A DNA stretch of 64,000 bases from CAYPGJ01 sp050174775 (GCA_050174775.1 JBFXJP010000008.1:62001-126000); one strand, 5' to 3'; shown: positions 49,502 through 58,937, numbered from the stretch's first letter. A program made the numbers and translations. The notes: a model not told the origin generated them from the letters alone.

Positions 49502-50593
49502 TCACTTGGCCGCCTGAAACTTCTCCACCGACATCGAGTACGGCGTCTTTGTCAGCATCCCCCCCGCGCCGATCCACCGGTCGATCTCCCGGGAGATCCG
49601 CCCCGCGTCCCGAGCTTCCCATGCGGCCTTCACCGTCTGCTCCGCCTGCTGCTGACCTGTCAACGCCAGGTGCGTAAAGATCAGCGCGCCCTCGGCGTCC
49701 GCAGCCAAGGCCCCCAACGCGTTCCACTCCGCTTCCGAAACCTCGCCCTGCCCCGCCTCAGCCCGACGCTTCGCGTGCCCGAGCAATGCCCCGCACAGTT
49801 CCGCGGAAGCCTTCGCAAAGCCCTCGTCCGGCTTCCCGACTCGCATCTGCTCCAGCAACGACGACTGCACCGTCTTCACCGCACGCTGGAACGCACCAGC
49901 CCACGCCGCTGGGTCGCCACCACGGCCCGCGCGACCGAACGTCCGTGCCTGCTGGCTCACCGCGCCCGCGAGTGCCTGCAACGCGCCGAGCCTCGCGCTC
50001 TGCGGCGCCGCGTCCATCGCGGCAATCATCCCCTCCACCCCGGCCGGGTCCGCCTCGCTCGTCAACGCTCTCGTCAACATCCCGACAAGGTCCGATGTCT
50101 GGGTGTCTGTGAGCGCCGCATTCCGGTTCGCAGCGTGCTGGAACGCCGTGCGTGCAGCGAGTGCAGCCCCGTACCGCACCGATGCGCGCGAATCCCCCAG
50201 CCCCGCACGCACCCCATCCAGCGTGACAGGAGAGGCCAGCTCGCCCGCGATCCGAATCGCGTTGAACGCCACCCGGTCATCCGCGTGCCCGTACAGCCCG
50301 GCCAGCTTGCCGGCGAGCGCCTCCGAATATCCAAGCCGGAACGCCACCGACACCTTCGCGGCCGCCGGCTCGAGCAGCCTGTCCCGCGCCTGCTGCGCCG
50401 CCCGAATCTCACCCGTCAGGCCCGCGGCATTCTCGTCGACGTACGCCTGAATGACCCCCGTGTCCGCCGGGGTCATCTGCGCCCTCGACCGAACCTCCGC
50501 CTGGATCTCCGCCCCGTGCACAACGCCCGATAGCCCCGCAAGACCCAGCAGGACCATCACCCGGAACACCGGTCGGACAAAAAACGTGCTCAT
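49502..50593 (-). CDS. hypothetical exported helical-repeat protein
   Basis: 363 residues from ATG 50593. A Sec signal peptide is followed by a mature, alanine-rich, helical protein (AALAARTAFQHAANRNAALT, then GVEGMIAAMDAAPQSARLGAL), reminiscent of HEAT-like repeats (pattern ...AFNAIRIAGELASP... in the middle). The C-terminal part ends in YSMSVEKFQAAK. Exported repeat proteins of this type are common in planctomycetes without known role. Divergent from the membrane/TPR-like pair. Confidence 0.6.
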   Translation of the reverse strand: MSTFFVRPVFRVMVLLGLAGLSGVVHGAEIQAEVRSRAQMTPADTGVIQAYVDENAAGLTGEIRAAQQARDRLLEPAAAKVSVAFRLGYSEALAGKLAGLYGHADDRVAFNAIRIAGELASPVTLDGVRAGLGDSRASVRYGAALAARTAFQHAANRNAALTDTQTSDLVGMLTRALTSEADPAGVEGMIAAMDAAPQSARLGALQALAGAVSQQARTFGRAGRGGDPAAWAGAFQRAVKTVQSSLLEQMRVGKPDEGFAKASAELCGALLGHAKRRAEAGQGEVSEAEWNALGALAADAEGALIFTHLALTGQQQAEQTVKAAWEARDAGRISREIDRWIGAGGMLTKTPYSMSVEKFQAAK

Positions 50594-50792
50594 CAGTCGT
50601 TCACCCGAGTGCGCGTGGTTTGAGGAAAGGCCCTGCGTCTCAGGGCGAATCGGACGGTAGCAGTGCCCCATACCACCGTCAACGATTCGCGCTGGCCGCA
50701 TCACCACCCGGGGGGTATCTTCCGGCGCTCCCGCCCAGGGACCGGACAATCCCCCCAGGGCGCCACACGTCGCACGGAGGCGCTGCCACCTC

Positions 50793-51104
50793 ATGGTCTA
50801 TCGCGCGAATCTCGCCGCGCTCCTCGCCATCGGAACCCTCTGGGCCGCCCTCCTGGTCGTCTCGGGCGCCATGATCGCCCTCTCTTCCGGGTCCGTCCTC
50901 CCCGGCGCCAGGGGGCCCGCAAGTCTTTTCGGAATGACGATCGTCGCCGCCGGTCAGTACGTATTCCTCGTAGTCGTCGCCTCGAGGGTCTTCCCCAGAG
51001 CCTCAAGCCGACTCCTCGCCGCGACCGAGCTCTTTGTCGCCGGCGTCATGTGTGTCCTCGCCCTCGCCGCAGTCATCGTCCTGTTGGTCGGAGTCACCGC
51101 GTGA
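50793..51104 (+). CDS. small membrane protein, partner of the large repeat protein
   Basis: 103 residues from ATG 50793, with three membrane helices (ALLAIGTLWAALLVVSGAMI, FGMTIVAAGQYVFLVVVAS, ELFVAGVMCVLALAAVIVLL). It overlaps the next gene as GTGA at 51101-51104, so they are co-translated. No family assigned. Confidence 0.65.
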   Translation: MVYRANLAALLAIGTLWAALLVVSGAMIALSSGSVLPGARGPASLFGMTIVAAGQYVFLVVVASRVFPRASSRLLAATELFVAGVMCVLALAAVIVLLVGVTA

Positions 51105-53575
51105 AACTTGCCCTCAATCGTCTCGCACACCTCATCACCCCTCTCGCGGTCCTCCTCGCGGCAACAGCGAGCGCCCAACCCACAGGCGAGGCTCGTTTCT
51201 CCAACGAACGAGCCAAAGTGCGCCAGCTCGCCTCCGAACAGCTCGCCCGCGCCGCGACACTCCGGCTCCGGTCCACCGCGCAGCCCGAGGAGCACGACTT
51301 CGCGATCGTCGGCCTGGCCTACGAACTCGCCCAGACCATCCGTCCGGGCGTCCCCGAGTACATCCGCCGTCGCATCGACTCTTGGCACGAAGCCGGCAAC
51401 AACGAGGAAGTCCTCCGCGCCACCTCCGAGCTCTTGGCGCTCGAGCCCGACGACACCGTTGCCCTCCTCCGCCTCGTCTCCGCGCGCATCGCACGGGTCC
51501 AGCGCGCCGAAGACCGCCTCGCGATGTACGACCGTCTCACCAGCAAAGAGGGCAGCGCGATCCCCTCTCCCGTCCGCAGCCGCCTCGCCCTCGACGCCGC
51601 GCTCCTGGCGCGTGAACGCGGCGACGACACCGGCTTCGCCACGCGTCTCGCGCTCGCCACCTCCCTCGATCCCGCCAACAAGGACGCCGCCGTGCTCGCC
51701 GCGGAGACCGTCCTCGCCGCTACCGCCGACCCGCTCGCGCGCGCCGAGGTCCTCCTCAATGTCATCATGGCCGACCCGCTCGATCCCGCGGCCCACTACC
51801 GCTTTGCACGCGAGCTCCGCGACCAGGGCGCGTTCGTTGCCGCTGTTCGCTTCCAGGCGAACGCCGAGCGCCTCTACGTCCAGACCGGGTACAGCGCCAC
51901 GATCGACGAATCGCTCGAATCGCTCATCGGCCAGTGGCAGCTCCAGGGCGCCGACAAGATGATCGAGCTCATCCAGGGCATCGAGGTCAACGCTCGCGAG
52001 ACGCGACGCCAGCAGATCGCGTACGCCCAGGCCGCGGGCGTCGATCCCGGGCCTCCCCTCGAAGAATTCCGTCTTGAGCCAAGGCTCGAGCTCGTCCGCA
52101 TGGCCGCGAACCTCGCGCTCGAGCGACAGACCGCCGCGGAAGCCTCCGTCAACTCCATCCTCGCCGAGCTCGATGCGCAGATCAGCCGGCTGAGGAACCC
52201 GCCCGAGGGCTACACCAAGCCCACACCAGAGGCCATCGAGCAACGACGCCTCGAGAACCTTGCCACCGGGCTCCTTGCCCGCCTCTGGTGCGGCCTCGAC
52301 ACCGAGGGCGCCGCAAAGGCTCTCGAAGAACTCAAGTCAGCCGGCACGCTCACCGGCGCCGCGCTCCAGCGCTTCGAGGGCATGCTCGCGCTCCGGAGCG
52401 GCGACATCGACGGCGCGATCAAGACGCTCGAGCCTCTGGCCACCCAAGACACACAGGCCGGCCTGGCCCTGGCACACGCGCAGCTCGCCAAGGGCGAGCG
52501 TTCCAAGGCTATCTCCACGCTCGCGCGCGTCGCGCTGAACAATCGCGCCGCCATCTCCGGCGCCTACGCGCGATCCCGTGTGCAGACGCTGCTCAACCAG
52601 ACACTCGAGCCCACCGCCGACGCCAAACGCATCGAGGAGTACTGTGCGCGTCTCCCGGCCTGGCTCGATGAGATGGTCGCATCACCACGCTCCTTCATCT
52701 TCGTCACCGCCAAACACTCCGCGGACCGCGGCACCGTCGTCGACTCCCAGTGGCTCCGCGTCGGCATCAAGAACCTCGGACGCGTCCCCCTCTCCCTCGG
52801 ACCAGGGCGCGCCATCTCCTCCAGACTCCTCCTGACCCCCTCCCTCACCGTCCAAGGCGCTGCCCCTCCGACCACTGGTGTGAAGCCTGAAATCGTCGAG
52901 CTCGACCGCCGGCTCACCCTCAAGCCCGGAGAAGCCGTCGAATCCGACGTCTGGGTCGGACACGGACAGATCGGCGCCTTCCTCGACAGCCTCGCCCCCT
53001 CCTACACGCTCCGTTGGCAGGTCACCCAGAATTTCACCATCAACAGAGAGGGCGGCTTCACCGCAGGCCCACTCAGTGTCACCACCGATAGCGGCATCCG
53101 AACCCGCGGCGCCATCGGTCTCTCAGGCGACACCCCCGAAGCTATCCAGAAGGCCCTGCCCGCATCACAGGGCGACACGCTCCTGGAGATCTTCTACTTC
53201 GCCCGCTCCCTGGCGCTGACCGCCGACGCCTTCAACCCTCCCGACGCACAGGGCCGTGCCGATGCCACCGCGCTCACAACGGCCGTCGCATCCCGATACC
53301 CCACGCTCACAGAAGGTGAGCGGATGCTGGCCGTTCTCATCCTCGCGCCCGCTTTCAAGGGACGCGACTTCCCCCTTGACCCCCTCGCCGCCGCCGATGC
53401 CTCCCCCTACGTCCGTCTCGCCTACCTCTTCGCTCGTGAGCCAGAGCCCTCTGACCCCGCCTACGCGGCCACCATCGAGAACCCCGACCCGGCACAGCCC
53501 AGGACTGCCGAGCTCGCCCGGCGCCTTCGTGACGCCCGCGCGTCCGCAGCCGCCTCGGCAGTGCCCGGGAAGTAA
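51101..53575 (+). CDS. large exported TPR-like repeat protein
   Basis: 824 residues from GTG 51101, a GTGA overlap with the upstream gene. The signal peptide is NRLAHLITPLAVLLAATASA. The first 450 residues consist of helical repeats with TPR-like spacing (e.g. EVLRATSELLALEPDDTVA, LATSLDPANKDAAVLAAET, YRFARELRDQGAFVAAVR), then a helical region with FEGMLALRSGDIDGAIKTLE. The last 350 residues are more beta-rich (SLGPGRAISSRLLLTPSLTV, KPGEAVESDVWVG). It probably is a periplasmic or surface scaffold; no enzyme motif. Confidence 0.65.
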   Translation: MKLALNRLAHLITPLAVLLAATASAQPTGEARFSNERAKVRQLASEQLARAATLRLRSTAQPEEHDFAIVGLAYELAQTIRPGVPEYIRRRIDSWHEAGNNEEVLRATSELLALEPDDTVALLRLVSARIARVQRAEDRLAMYDRLTSKEGSAIPSPVRSRLALDAALLARERGDDTGFATRLALATSLDPANKDAAVLAAETVLAATADPLARAEVLLNVIMADPLDPAAHYRFARELRDQGAFVAAVRFQANAERLYVQTGYSATIDESLESLIGQWQLQGADKMIELIQGIEVNARETRRQQIAYAQAAGVDPGPPLEEFRLEPRLELVRMAANLALERQTAAEASVNSILAELDAQISRLRNPPEGYTKPTPEAIEQRRLENLATGLLARLWCGLDTEGAAKALEELKSAGTLTGAALQRFEGMLALRSGDIDGAIKTLEPLATQDTQAGLALAHAQLAKGERSKAISTLARVALNNRAAISGAYARSRVQTLLNQTLEPTADAKRIEEYCARLPAWLDEMVASPRSFIFVTAKHSADRGTVVDSQWLRVGIKNLGRVPLSLGPGRAISSRLLLTPSLTVQGAAPPTTGVKPEIVELDRRLTLKPGEAVESDVWVGHGQIGAFLDSLAPSYTLRWQVTQNFTINREGGFTAGPLSVTTDSGIRTRGAIGLSGDTPEAIQKALPASQGDTLLEIFYFARSLALTADAFNPPDAQGRADATALTTAVASRYPTLTEGERMLAVLILAPAFKGRDFPLDPLAAADASPYVRLAYLFAREPEPSDPAYAATIENPDPAQPRTAELARRLRDARASAAASAVPGK

Positions 53576-53736
53576 TTCACCCCAGGTCCGAATAACCAAA
53601 CCCACATCGTCCGTTCCTAACGGTTGCGCCGGTCGCTTTTCGCGGCCGTGTCGCCCTGCGCGCTGGCCCCACACAGATCTGTTTTGGACGCTTCCTAGTG
53701 ACGGCGAGCCCGACGTGGGCACGCAAGGAGGCACCC

Positions 53737-54093
53737 ATGTCCACCATCAACCAATCCGTCAGTTCCAGGCAGGACAGCGCGTCCAACGATACCGCTCGAC
53801 CACCCCCGGCTCGTTCCGAGGACCTGTATCGCCCTCCCAAGCCTGTGGGCGAAACTCCATCTTCAAGGGACGTGTACGACGCCGTGGCCGAACGTTCGCA
53901 GGCGGTCCCCACCCCGGAGGACTCGTTAGCGCTAAGCGCCGCGGCCGCTCGCTACTCACTCATCAGCCTGGATTCAGCCAAGGAGATCGCACGAGAGATC
54001 CGCGCTTCCGTGCAGAGCAAGCCCATCGAGGAGGTCGCTGAGGCAGCCTCATCCACCCGTCACGCCGAGATCGCGGACGCGCTCATGGGCTGA
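53737..54093 (+). CDS. small hypothetical protein (possibly FlgM-like)
   Basis: 118 residues from ATG 53737 with AAGGAGG 6 bases upstream. A long, disordered, polar N-terminus (SVSSRQDSASNDTARPPPAR) is followed by two helices (DSLALSAAAARYSLISLD and AKEIAREIRASVQ). A disordered head plus a short helical end is the layout of anti-sigma-28 proteins such as FlgM, but no conserved motif confirms this. The gene stands alone before the hairpin cluster. Confidence 0.5.
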   Translation: MSTINQSVSSRQDSASNDTARPPPARSEDLYRPPKPVGETPSSRDVYDAVAERSQAVPTPEDSLALSAAAARYSLISLDSAKEIAREIRASVQSKPIEEVAEAASSTRHAEIADALMG

Positions 54094-54095
54094 TC

Positions 54096-54198
54096 GGAGG
54101 GCGGAGTCCCTCCAATTCGTGGCGGGGGCGTCGTCGAGCCGGCGGACCTCGGAGTCCGCCCCACGCAGGCTCCGGCGTGCCCCGCCCTTCGAGCGGGG
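54096..54198. terminator. cluster of four stem-loops between convergent genes
   Basis: Four consecutive inverted repeats: GGAGGG/CCCTCC (54096-54113), GGCGGAC/GTCCGCC (54141-54160), CACGC/GCGTG (54162-54179), CCCCGC/GCGGGG (54180-54198). They fill the gap between the hypothetical gene and purM, whose stop is 12 bases beyond. None has a T-run, so they may be transcription stops of an unusual type, processing signals, or repetitive palindromes. Confidence 0.6.
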
Positions 54199-54209
54199 AC
54201 AACATCGTC

Positions 54210-55340
54210 TCACGCCTCCTCGATCACCACGCGCCCGCTCCCCTTCACCACCTTGCCGATCGTGCGCACCGTCTCGCCCGCAGTGCGCAGCCGACGCGCC
54301 ACCGCGCTCGCGAACGCCGGACGCACGATCACGCAGTACCCGATGCCCATGTTGAACACACGGCGCATCTCCTCCGTCTCCACACCCCCCTGCTCCTGCA
54401 GGAACGTGAACACCGGCGGGACGTCCCACGCCCCCGCATCCAGCACCGCATCCACGCCCGGATGCAACGCGCGTTCCAGATTCGCGCCGAGCCCCGAGCC
54501 CGTGATGTGCGCCATCCCTGACACCACCTTCTTCACCGTGTACGCGCGCAGCGTGCTCACGATCGGCTTTGCATAGATCCGCGTCGGCGTCAGCAGCACA
54601 TCCCCTAACGTCCGTTTCTTGTCCAGCTCGCTATACGTCTTCTCGTAATCAAGCCCCGCTTCATCCACGATCGAGCGCACCAAGGCGTACCCGTTCGAGT
54701 GCACGCCCGACGACGCCAGCCCCAACACCACGTCCCCAGGCTCTACCCGCTCCGAATCCGTCGCGCGCGCCAGCTCCACAACCCCCACCGCGAACCCCGC
54801 AAGATCAAACTCACCCGGCGCATACACAGCAGGCATCTCCGCCGTCTCACCCCCCAACAGCGCCGCGCCGGCTTCACGGCACCCCGCAGCGATCCCCTTC
54901 ACCACATCCGCCAGCGTCTCCGGCACAACCTTGTGCACCGCCACATAGTCCAGAAAGAGCAGCGGCTCCGCCCCCTCCACGATCAGGTCATTCACGTTCA
55001 TCGCGACCAGATCGATCCCGATCGTGTCGTACTTCTTCAACTCCGCCGCGACCTTGATCTTCGTCCCCACACCGTCCGTGCACGCCACCAGCACCGGATC
55101 CTTGTAGTTCCGCTTGAACAGCTTCTCGTTGAAGTCCAGCCGGAACAGCCCCGCGAACCCCCCCGGTCGCTGCAGCACCCTCGGCCCATACGTCGACCGC
55201 ACGTTCTTCTGGATCAGATCAACAAACCGATCCCCCTCCTCGATATTCACACCCGCGCCCGCGTACGTCAGCCCCTTCACACGACCCTTGCGCGCCCCGC
55301 CACCGCCTCCACCTCGCTTCTTCGTCGTCGTCTTCGCCAT
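54210..55340 (-). CDS. purM: phosphoribosylformylglycinamidine cyclo-ligase (AIR synthetase)
   Basis: 376 residues from ATG 55340. The N-terminus has an unusual basic, glycine-rich extension (TTTKKRGGGGGGARKGR). The AIRS core then starts LTYAGAGVNIEEGDRFVDLI, in line with PurM, with DGVGTKIKVA, YDTIGIDLVAMNVNDLI, GGETAEMPAVYAPGEFDLAG and the C-terminal NPF-equivalent MGIGYCVIV. It forms the imidazole ring of purines from FGAM. A housekeeping gene; the extension may help solubility or bind something. Confidence 0.9.
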   Translation of the reverse strand: MAKTTTKKRGGGGGGARKGRVKGLTYAGAGVNIEEGDRFVDLIQKNVRSTYGPRVLQRPGGFAGLFRLDFNEKLFKRNYKDPVLVACTDGVGTKIKVAAELKKYDTIGIDLVAMNVNDLIVEGAEPLLFLDYVAVHKVVPETLADVVKGIAAGCREAGAALLGGETAEMPAVYAPGEFDLAGFAVGVVELARATDSERVEPGDVVLGLASSGVHSNGYALVRSIVDEAGLDYEKTYSELDKKRTLGDVLLTPTRIYAKPIVSTLRAYTVKKVVSGMAHITGSGLGANLERALHPGVDAVLDAGAWDVPPVFTFLQEQGGVETEEMRRVFNMGIGYCVIVRPAFASAVARRLRTAGETVRTIGKVVKGSGRVVIEEA

Positions 55341-55394
55341 GGGACGGCCAGCATAGCGGCGCCTCCCCCTCCCAACCCGCTATCCTCCGCGCCC

Positions 55395-55820
55395 ATGCGC
55401 TTCGACCTCATCGACGCCGTCATCTCCACCTCCGACAACCGCATCGTCGCCGTCAAAAACGTCGTCGCCGCAGAGGAGTACCTCCAGGATCACTTCCCCT
55501 CCTTCCCCATCCTCCCCGGCGTCTTCATGCTCGAAACCATGGTCCAGGCCGCTCGCAAACTCATCGACTCCAGGCCCGACGCCGCCCCACACACCCGCTA
55601 TGTCCTCTCCGCTGTCCGAGGCCTCAAGTACGGCGCCATGGTCCGCCCGGGCGACTCCCTCACCGTCGACGTCACCCTCTCCCCCCCCGATGCCGACGGC
55701 GCCTTCGAATGCAAAGGCTCCGGCTCCGTCAGCCCCTCAGCCCCCCTCGCCTCCGACACCCCGCAGCCACGCAACGCCGTCTCCGGAAAGTTCACCCTCC
55801 GCCCCCTCCGCTCCTCCTGA
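55395..55820 (+). CDS. FabZ-type hot-dog dehydratase
   Basis: 141 residues from ATG 55395. FabZ-like residues: RIVAVKNVVAAEEYLQDHFPSFPILPG, in part, with catalytic His in DHFPSFPILPG and Glu in MLETMVQAARKL. The C-terminal part is a variable strand region. It dehydrates 3-hydroxyacyl-ACP, or binds such a chain. It is the first of three genes with an ACP in between, suggesting a dedicated fatty acid-like path rather than only housekeeping FabZ. Confidence 0.8.
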   Translation: MRFDLIDAVISTSDNRIVAVKNVVAAEEYLQDHFPSFPILPGVFMLETMVQAARKLIDSRPDAAPHTRYVLSAVRGLKYGAMVRPGDSLTVDVTLSPPDADGAFECKGSGSVSPSAPLASDTPQPRNAVSGKFTLRPLRSS

Positions 55821-55922
55821 CCCTTCCCCTCGGCTGGCGAAACCCGGCCATTTCCGCGATACTCCCCCGTTCGACAGGCGGGGCCGCCACCCCGACATCC
55901 GGACACGCACCCGAGGATTCGC

Positions 55923-56315
55923 ATGACCCGCGACGACATCTTCTCCAAGGTCAAGGACGTGCTCGTTGACGCTCTCTCCGTCGACGACGATGACGTCACG
56001 CCCAACGCCACCCTCTCCGGCGATCTCGGCGCCGAATCCATCGACTTCCTGGACATCGTCTTCAAGCTCGAGCAGACCTTCGGCTTCAAGATCTCCCAGG
56101 GAGAACTCTTCCCCGAGAACGTCGCCCAGGACCCCCGCTACGTGAAGGACGGACGCGTCACCGTCGACGGCATCGCCGCCCTCAAGGAGCGTCTCCCCCA
56201 CGCAGACTTCTCCGCCTTCGAGAAGAACCCCGAGATCTCCAAGGTCGGCGACATCTTCACCGTCAACGCCCTCGTCAACTTCGTCGAGCGCAAGCTCGCC
56301 GCGGCCAACGCCTGA
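55923..56315 (+). CDS. acyl carrier protein, long form
   Basis: 130 residues from ATG 55923; typical ACP is about 78. The phosphopantetheine serine is in GDLGAESIDFLDIVFKLEQTF, in part, with flanking helices. After residue 65 an extra segment (GELFPENVAQDPRYVKDGRV) and more residues extend the fold before a normal end (VNALVNFVERKLA). A variant ACP next to two FabZ-like genes points to a specialised acyl pathway, for example for lipids, or for unusual outer-membrane lipids. Confidence 0.85.
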   Translation: MTRDDIFSKVKDVLVDALSVDDDDVTPNATLSGDLGAESIDFLDIVFKLEQTFGFKISQGELFPENVAQDPRYVKDGRVTVDGIAALKERLPHADFSAFEKNPEISKVGDIFTVNALVNFVERKLAAANA

Positions 56316-56334
56316 GCCCCCAGCGAGCCCCGCC

Positions 56335-56859
56335 GTGCGCTGGATGTGGATCGATCGCATCACCTCGCTCGACCCCGGCAAACGCCTCGTCGCCGTGAAG
56401 TCCGTCTCCCTCTCCGAAGATCACCTCCACGACCACTTCCCCGCCGACCCCGCGCGCAACCTCCACGCCACGCCCGTCATGCCCGCCTCCCTCATCATCG
56501 AGGGCATGGCGCAGACCGCAGGCATCCTCGTCGGGCACACCGGCGGCTTCAAAGAGAAAGTCATCCTCGCCAAGATCGGCAAGGCCGCGCTCTCGCGCGA
56601 CGCCCTCCCCGGACACACACTCCGCTACACCGCCACGCTCGACCGCTTCGACGCCCTCGGCGCCTCCACCTCCGGCCTCGTCGAGCTCCTCGACCACTCC
56701 TCCCCCACCCCGACATTCACCGAGATCGGCCGCATCGATCTGATGTTCTCCCACATCGACAACAACATGGCCGGCGCCGAGTTCCCCGAGCACAACTTCG
56801 TCTTTTCCGACGCCTTCCGCACCCTCCTCCGCTCCAGCGGCATCGAGGCCCCCTTCTAA
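56335..56859 (+). CDS. FabZ/FabA-like hot-dog dehydratase
   Basis: 174 residues from GTG 56335 (ATG 56344 possible). DHFPADPARNLHATPVMPAS holds the catalytic His with an insert before the usual P-G, and LIIEGMAQTAGILVG the Glu. The C-terminal half has the usual hot-dog strands with DLMFSHIDNNM. A second hot-dog dehydratase in the cluster after the ACP. It may act on a different chain or be a structural partner of the first. Confidence 0.8.
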   Translation: MRWMWIDRITSLDPGKRLVAVKSVSLSEDHLHDHFPADPARNLHATPVMPASLIIEGMAQTAGILVGHTGGFKEKVILAKIGKAALSRDALPGHTLRYTATLDRFDALGASTSGLVELLDHSSPTPTFTEIGRIDLMFSHIDNNMAGAEFPEHNFVFSDAFRTLLRSSGIEAPF

Positions 56860-56865
56860 TCCCGC

Positions 56866-57315
56866 TCACTTCAGCGTCAGCGTGACCACCCCCGCCAGAA
56901 TCATCCCCACCCCCAACGCCTTCTTCACCGTCATCGGCTCTCCCAGCACCATCCACCCCAGCATCACCGCCGTCGCGGGCGCAAGCCCGAACGCGATCGG
57001 CTTGATCTTCGACACCTCCCCCAGATGCAACGCCGCATAGAAGCAGATCATCGCGGCCGCGCCCGCGATCAATCCAGACCCCAACACCAACTTCGCCAGC
57101 ACCGGCGCCGGGGCGCTCGTCCAATCCCTCGGCTCCGCCTTCCACACGTGCTGCGCAGCGAAGTACGCCGCCCACAACACCGGCAGCGCCACCGTCGACC
57201 GCACCGCAATAGCCGTGATCGGCCCCACACGATGCGTGTGCAGCACCGACCTCGTAAAGACCTCACCGATCCCCCAGCACAACCCCGCCAACACCGCAAG
57301 CACGATCGCAGCCAT
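56866..57315 (-). CDS. EamA-type half transporter (DMT superfamily)
   Basis: 149 residues from ATG 57315, with five membrane helices, e.g. VLAVLAGLCWGIGEVFTRS and a terminal LGVGMILAGVVTLTLK. One EamA repeat, half the normal length of DMT transporters, so it must dimerise, as do other four- or five-helix DMTs. Substrate unknown. Confidence 0.75.
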   Translation of the reverse strand: MAAIVLAVLAGLCWGIGEVFTRSVLHTHRVGPITAIAVRSTVALPVLWAAYFAAQHVWKAEPRDWTSAPAPVLAKLVLGSGLIAGAAAMICFYAALHLGEVSKIKPIAFGLAPATAVMLGWMVLGEPMTVKKALGVGMILAGVVTLTLK

Positions 57316-57329
57316 GCCGCGAATCCTAC

Positions 57330-58037
57330 CTACGGCAACGGCTCGCTCGCATCCGGCGGCGTCCCCCGCCACGACGCCACCGATCCGTCAACCATCAGCG
57401 CGTTGCTCGCCCCGCGCACGTGCCGGCCGGCCAACCTCGCGCCGTGCCCCGCGCCCTCACGCAAATCCAGCACGCCGTACGTCTGCGTCCGCGGCGGCAT
57501 CCCCGGAGCGTCCGGCGCCGCGGTCGTGTCCACGAGCAGCATCGCCGAACTCGGCCGCTTCACCAGATCAAACCGCACCCCCACGTGCGCCCTGCCCTCC
57601 TCCACCACCGCATCGAACGAATCCGGATCCTCGTTCCACGCAGCCCGATTGTGCCCCGCCGCGTTCATCCCGTACGTCCGCGTCATCCCCCCCTCCCGCA
57701 CGCCCGCACACACCAGCACGCTCTCCTCCCGATAGAGCCCCGTCGCGCTCTCCCCAGCCCCACGCGCACGAGACGTCCCCTCCAGCACGACCAGCGGCCA
57801 CTGCGGCATCGCCCCGTACGGCTGGCCGATCGCCGGCCCCAGCCCCCCATGCCTCGATGCAAACTCCTGCATGGGCGCCCAACAGTGCCGCAGATTCGCC
57901 GCGCAATTCACCGTCCGCGCAGACGCCCGCACCACGCCGATCGACGGCGCCAGCACCCCCATCACGATCGCGATAATGCCCAGCGCCACCAGCGCCTCCA
58001 CCAGCGAAAATCCGCGCTCCGCTCCCTGCCGCGTCAT
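57330..58037 (-). CDS. prepilin-like protein with N-terminal methylation motif
   Basis: 235 residues from ATG 58037. GFSLVEALVALGIIAIVMGVL is the type IV prepilin cleavage and helix motif (G|FSLVE), followed by helix and a globular domain with CAANLRHC and, near the end, LMVDGSVASW, the H/G-X9-DG-like tail. Such pseudopilins with an ALMVDGSV end are abundant in planctomycetes. Probably part of a type II secretion-like system; substrate unknown. Confidence 0.85.
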   Translation of the reverse strand: MTRQGAERGFSLVEALVALGIIAIVMGVLAPSIGVVRASARTVNCAANLRHCWAPMQEFASRHGGLGPAIGQPYGAMPQWPLVVLEGTSRARGAGESATGLYREESVLVCAGVREGGMTRTYGMNAAGHNRAAWNEDPDSFDAVVEEGRAHVGVRFDLVKRPSSAMLLVDTTAAPDAPGMPPRTQTYGVLDLREGAGHGARLAGRHVRGASNALMVDGSVASWRGTPPDASEPLP

Positions 58038-58109
58038 GCCGATGAATACCTACCGGCCCCCTCCCTCCTCCGTTGCCCGGGCTTTCCCGGACCCGCACGA
58101 ATCACACAC

Positions 58110-58457
58110 ATGATCACCAGCGCCGATCCAGAAACCGCGCCCCCGCATGAGGGAACCGTCGATCAGCGCCGAGCGCCCCGTTTCGAGGTCGTCGGCGTCC
58201 GCTGCGGCTTCGCCCGCGTCCTCGACGTCTCCGCATCCGGCCTCCGACTCAACTCACCCCTTCCCTGGAAGATCGGTTTATCCCGATGGGTCCGTCTGCG
58301 CCACCACAAGCATTCCGGACGTGTCCGCGCACGCTGCGTCTGGCGCCGCAGAGAAGGCCTCCGCTGGATTCTCGGCATCGCCTTCGACGACAACAACGTC
58401 TGGCGCGTCAAGCAGGCCGTGGAAATCGGACTACGCGGCCGAATGCAACGCCCGTAG
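58110..58457 (+). CDS. PilZ-domain protein
   Basis: 115 residues from ATG 58110. The c-di-GMP motif RRAPRFEV (RxxxR type) near residue 20 and DVSASGLRL (D/NxSxxG) about 20 residues on are intact. The remaining beta strands end in helices. It is probably a c-di-GMP receptor. The next gene is also PilZ-like. Confidence 0.85.
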   Translation: MITSADPETAPPHEGTVDQRRAPRFEVVGVRCGFARVLDVSASGLRLNSPLPWKIGLSRWVRLRHHKHSGRVRARCVWRRREGLRWILGIAFDDNNVWRVKQAVEIGLRGRMQRP

Positions 58458-58574
58458 CGCGTGTCGCGATCACGACGAACACTCCACCGCCCGCGAAACC
58501 TCTCTTTCCGACTCCCCCCAGTGCAACCCCTACCACGCCGATGATTCCTCCGTCCCGCTGGAGGAGGAGTGAGC

Positions 58575-58928
58575 ATGCGCGATCGACAAGCCCCCGACCA
58601 GGGCCATCGTCAGAGGGGGCGCACACGCGGGCGCATGATCGTCGAAGGGCTCTGGTGCGACGTCGGTGAGATCCTCGATCTCTCCGCCGGCGGCATGCGC
58701 GTCCGCGCACGACGCGCCTCCACACTCGGAGAGAAACTCACGCTCCGCATCGAGAGCGCTCGCATCTGCCTCACCCTCCATGCCACCTGCGCGTGGGCCA
58801 AACGCGAAGGCTCCCGCAAGTGGGACCTCGGCTTCGCCTTCGAGAACACCGACGGCGAACAGCTCCGGCTCATCGGCGAACTCGCGCTGATCCACGCAGC
58901 CCGCCTCGAAGCCAGCCGCGCCGCCTGA
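58575..58928 (+). CDS. PilZ-like protein, degenerate RxxxR
   Basis: 117 residues from ATG 58575 (GTG 58569 also possible); GAGGAGGA lies upstream. The second PilZ motif DLSAGGMRVRA is intact, and the first may be RQRGRTRGRM, a shifted arginine cluster. The later WAKREGSRKWDLGFAF is the typical PilZ strand pair. Binding of c-di-GMP is possible. A tandem paralog of the preceding gene. Confidence 0.75.
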   Translation: MRDRQAPDQGHRQRGRTRGRMIVEGLWCDVGEILDLSAGGMRVRARRASTLGEKLTLRIESARICLTLHATCAWAKREGSRKWDLGFAFENTDGEQLRLIGELALIHAARLEASRAA

Positions 58929-58937
58929 CCGATCGCA

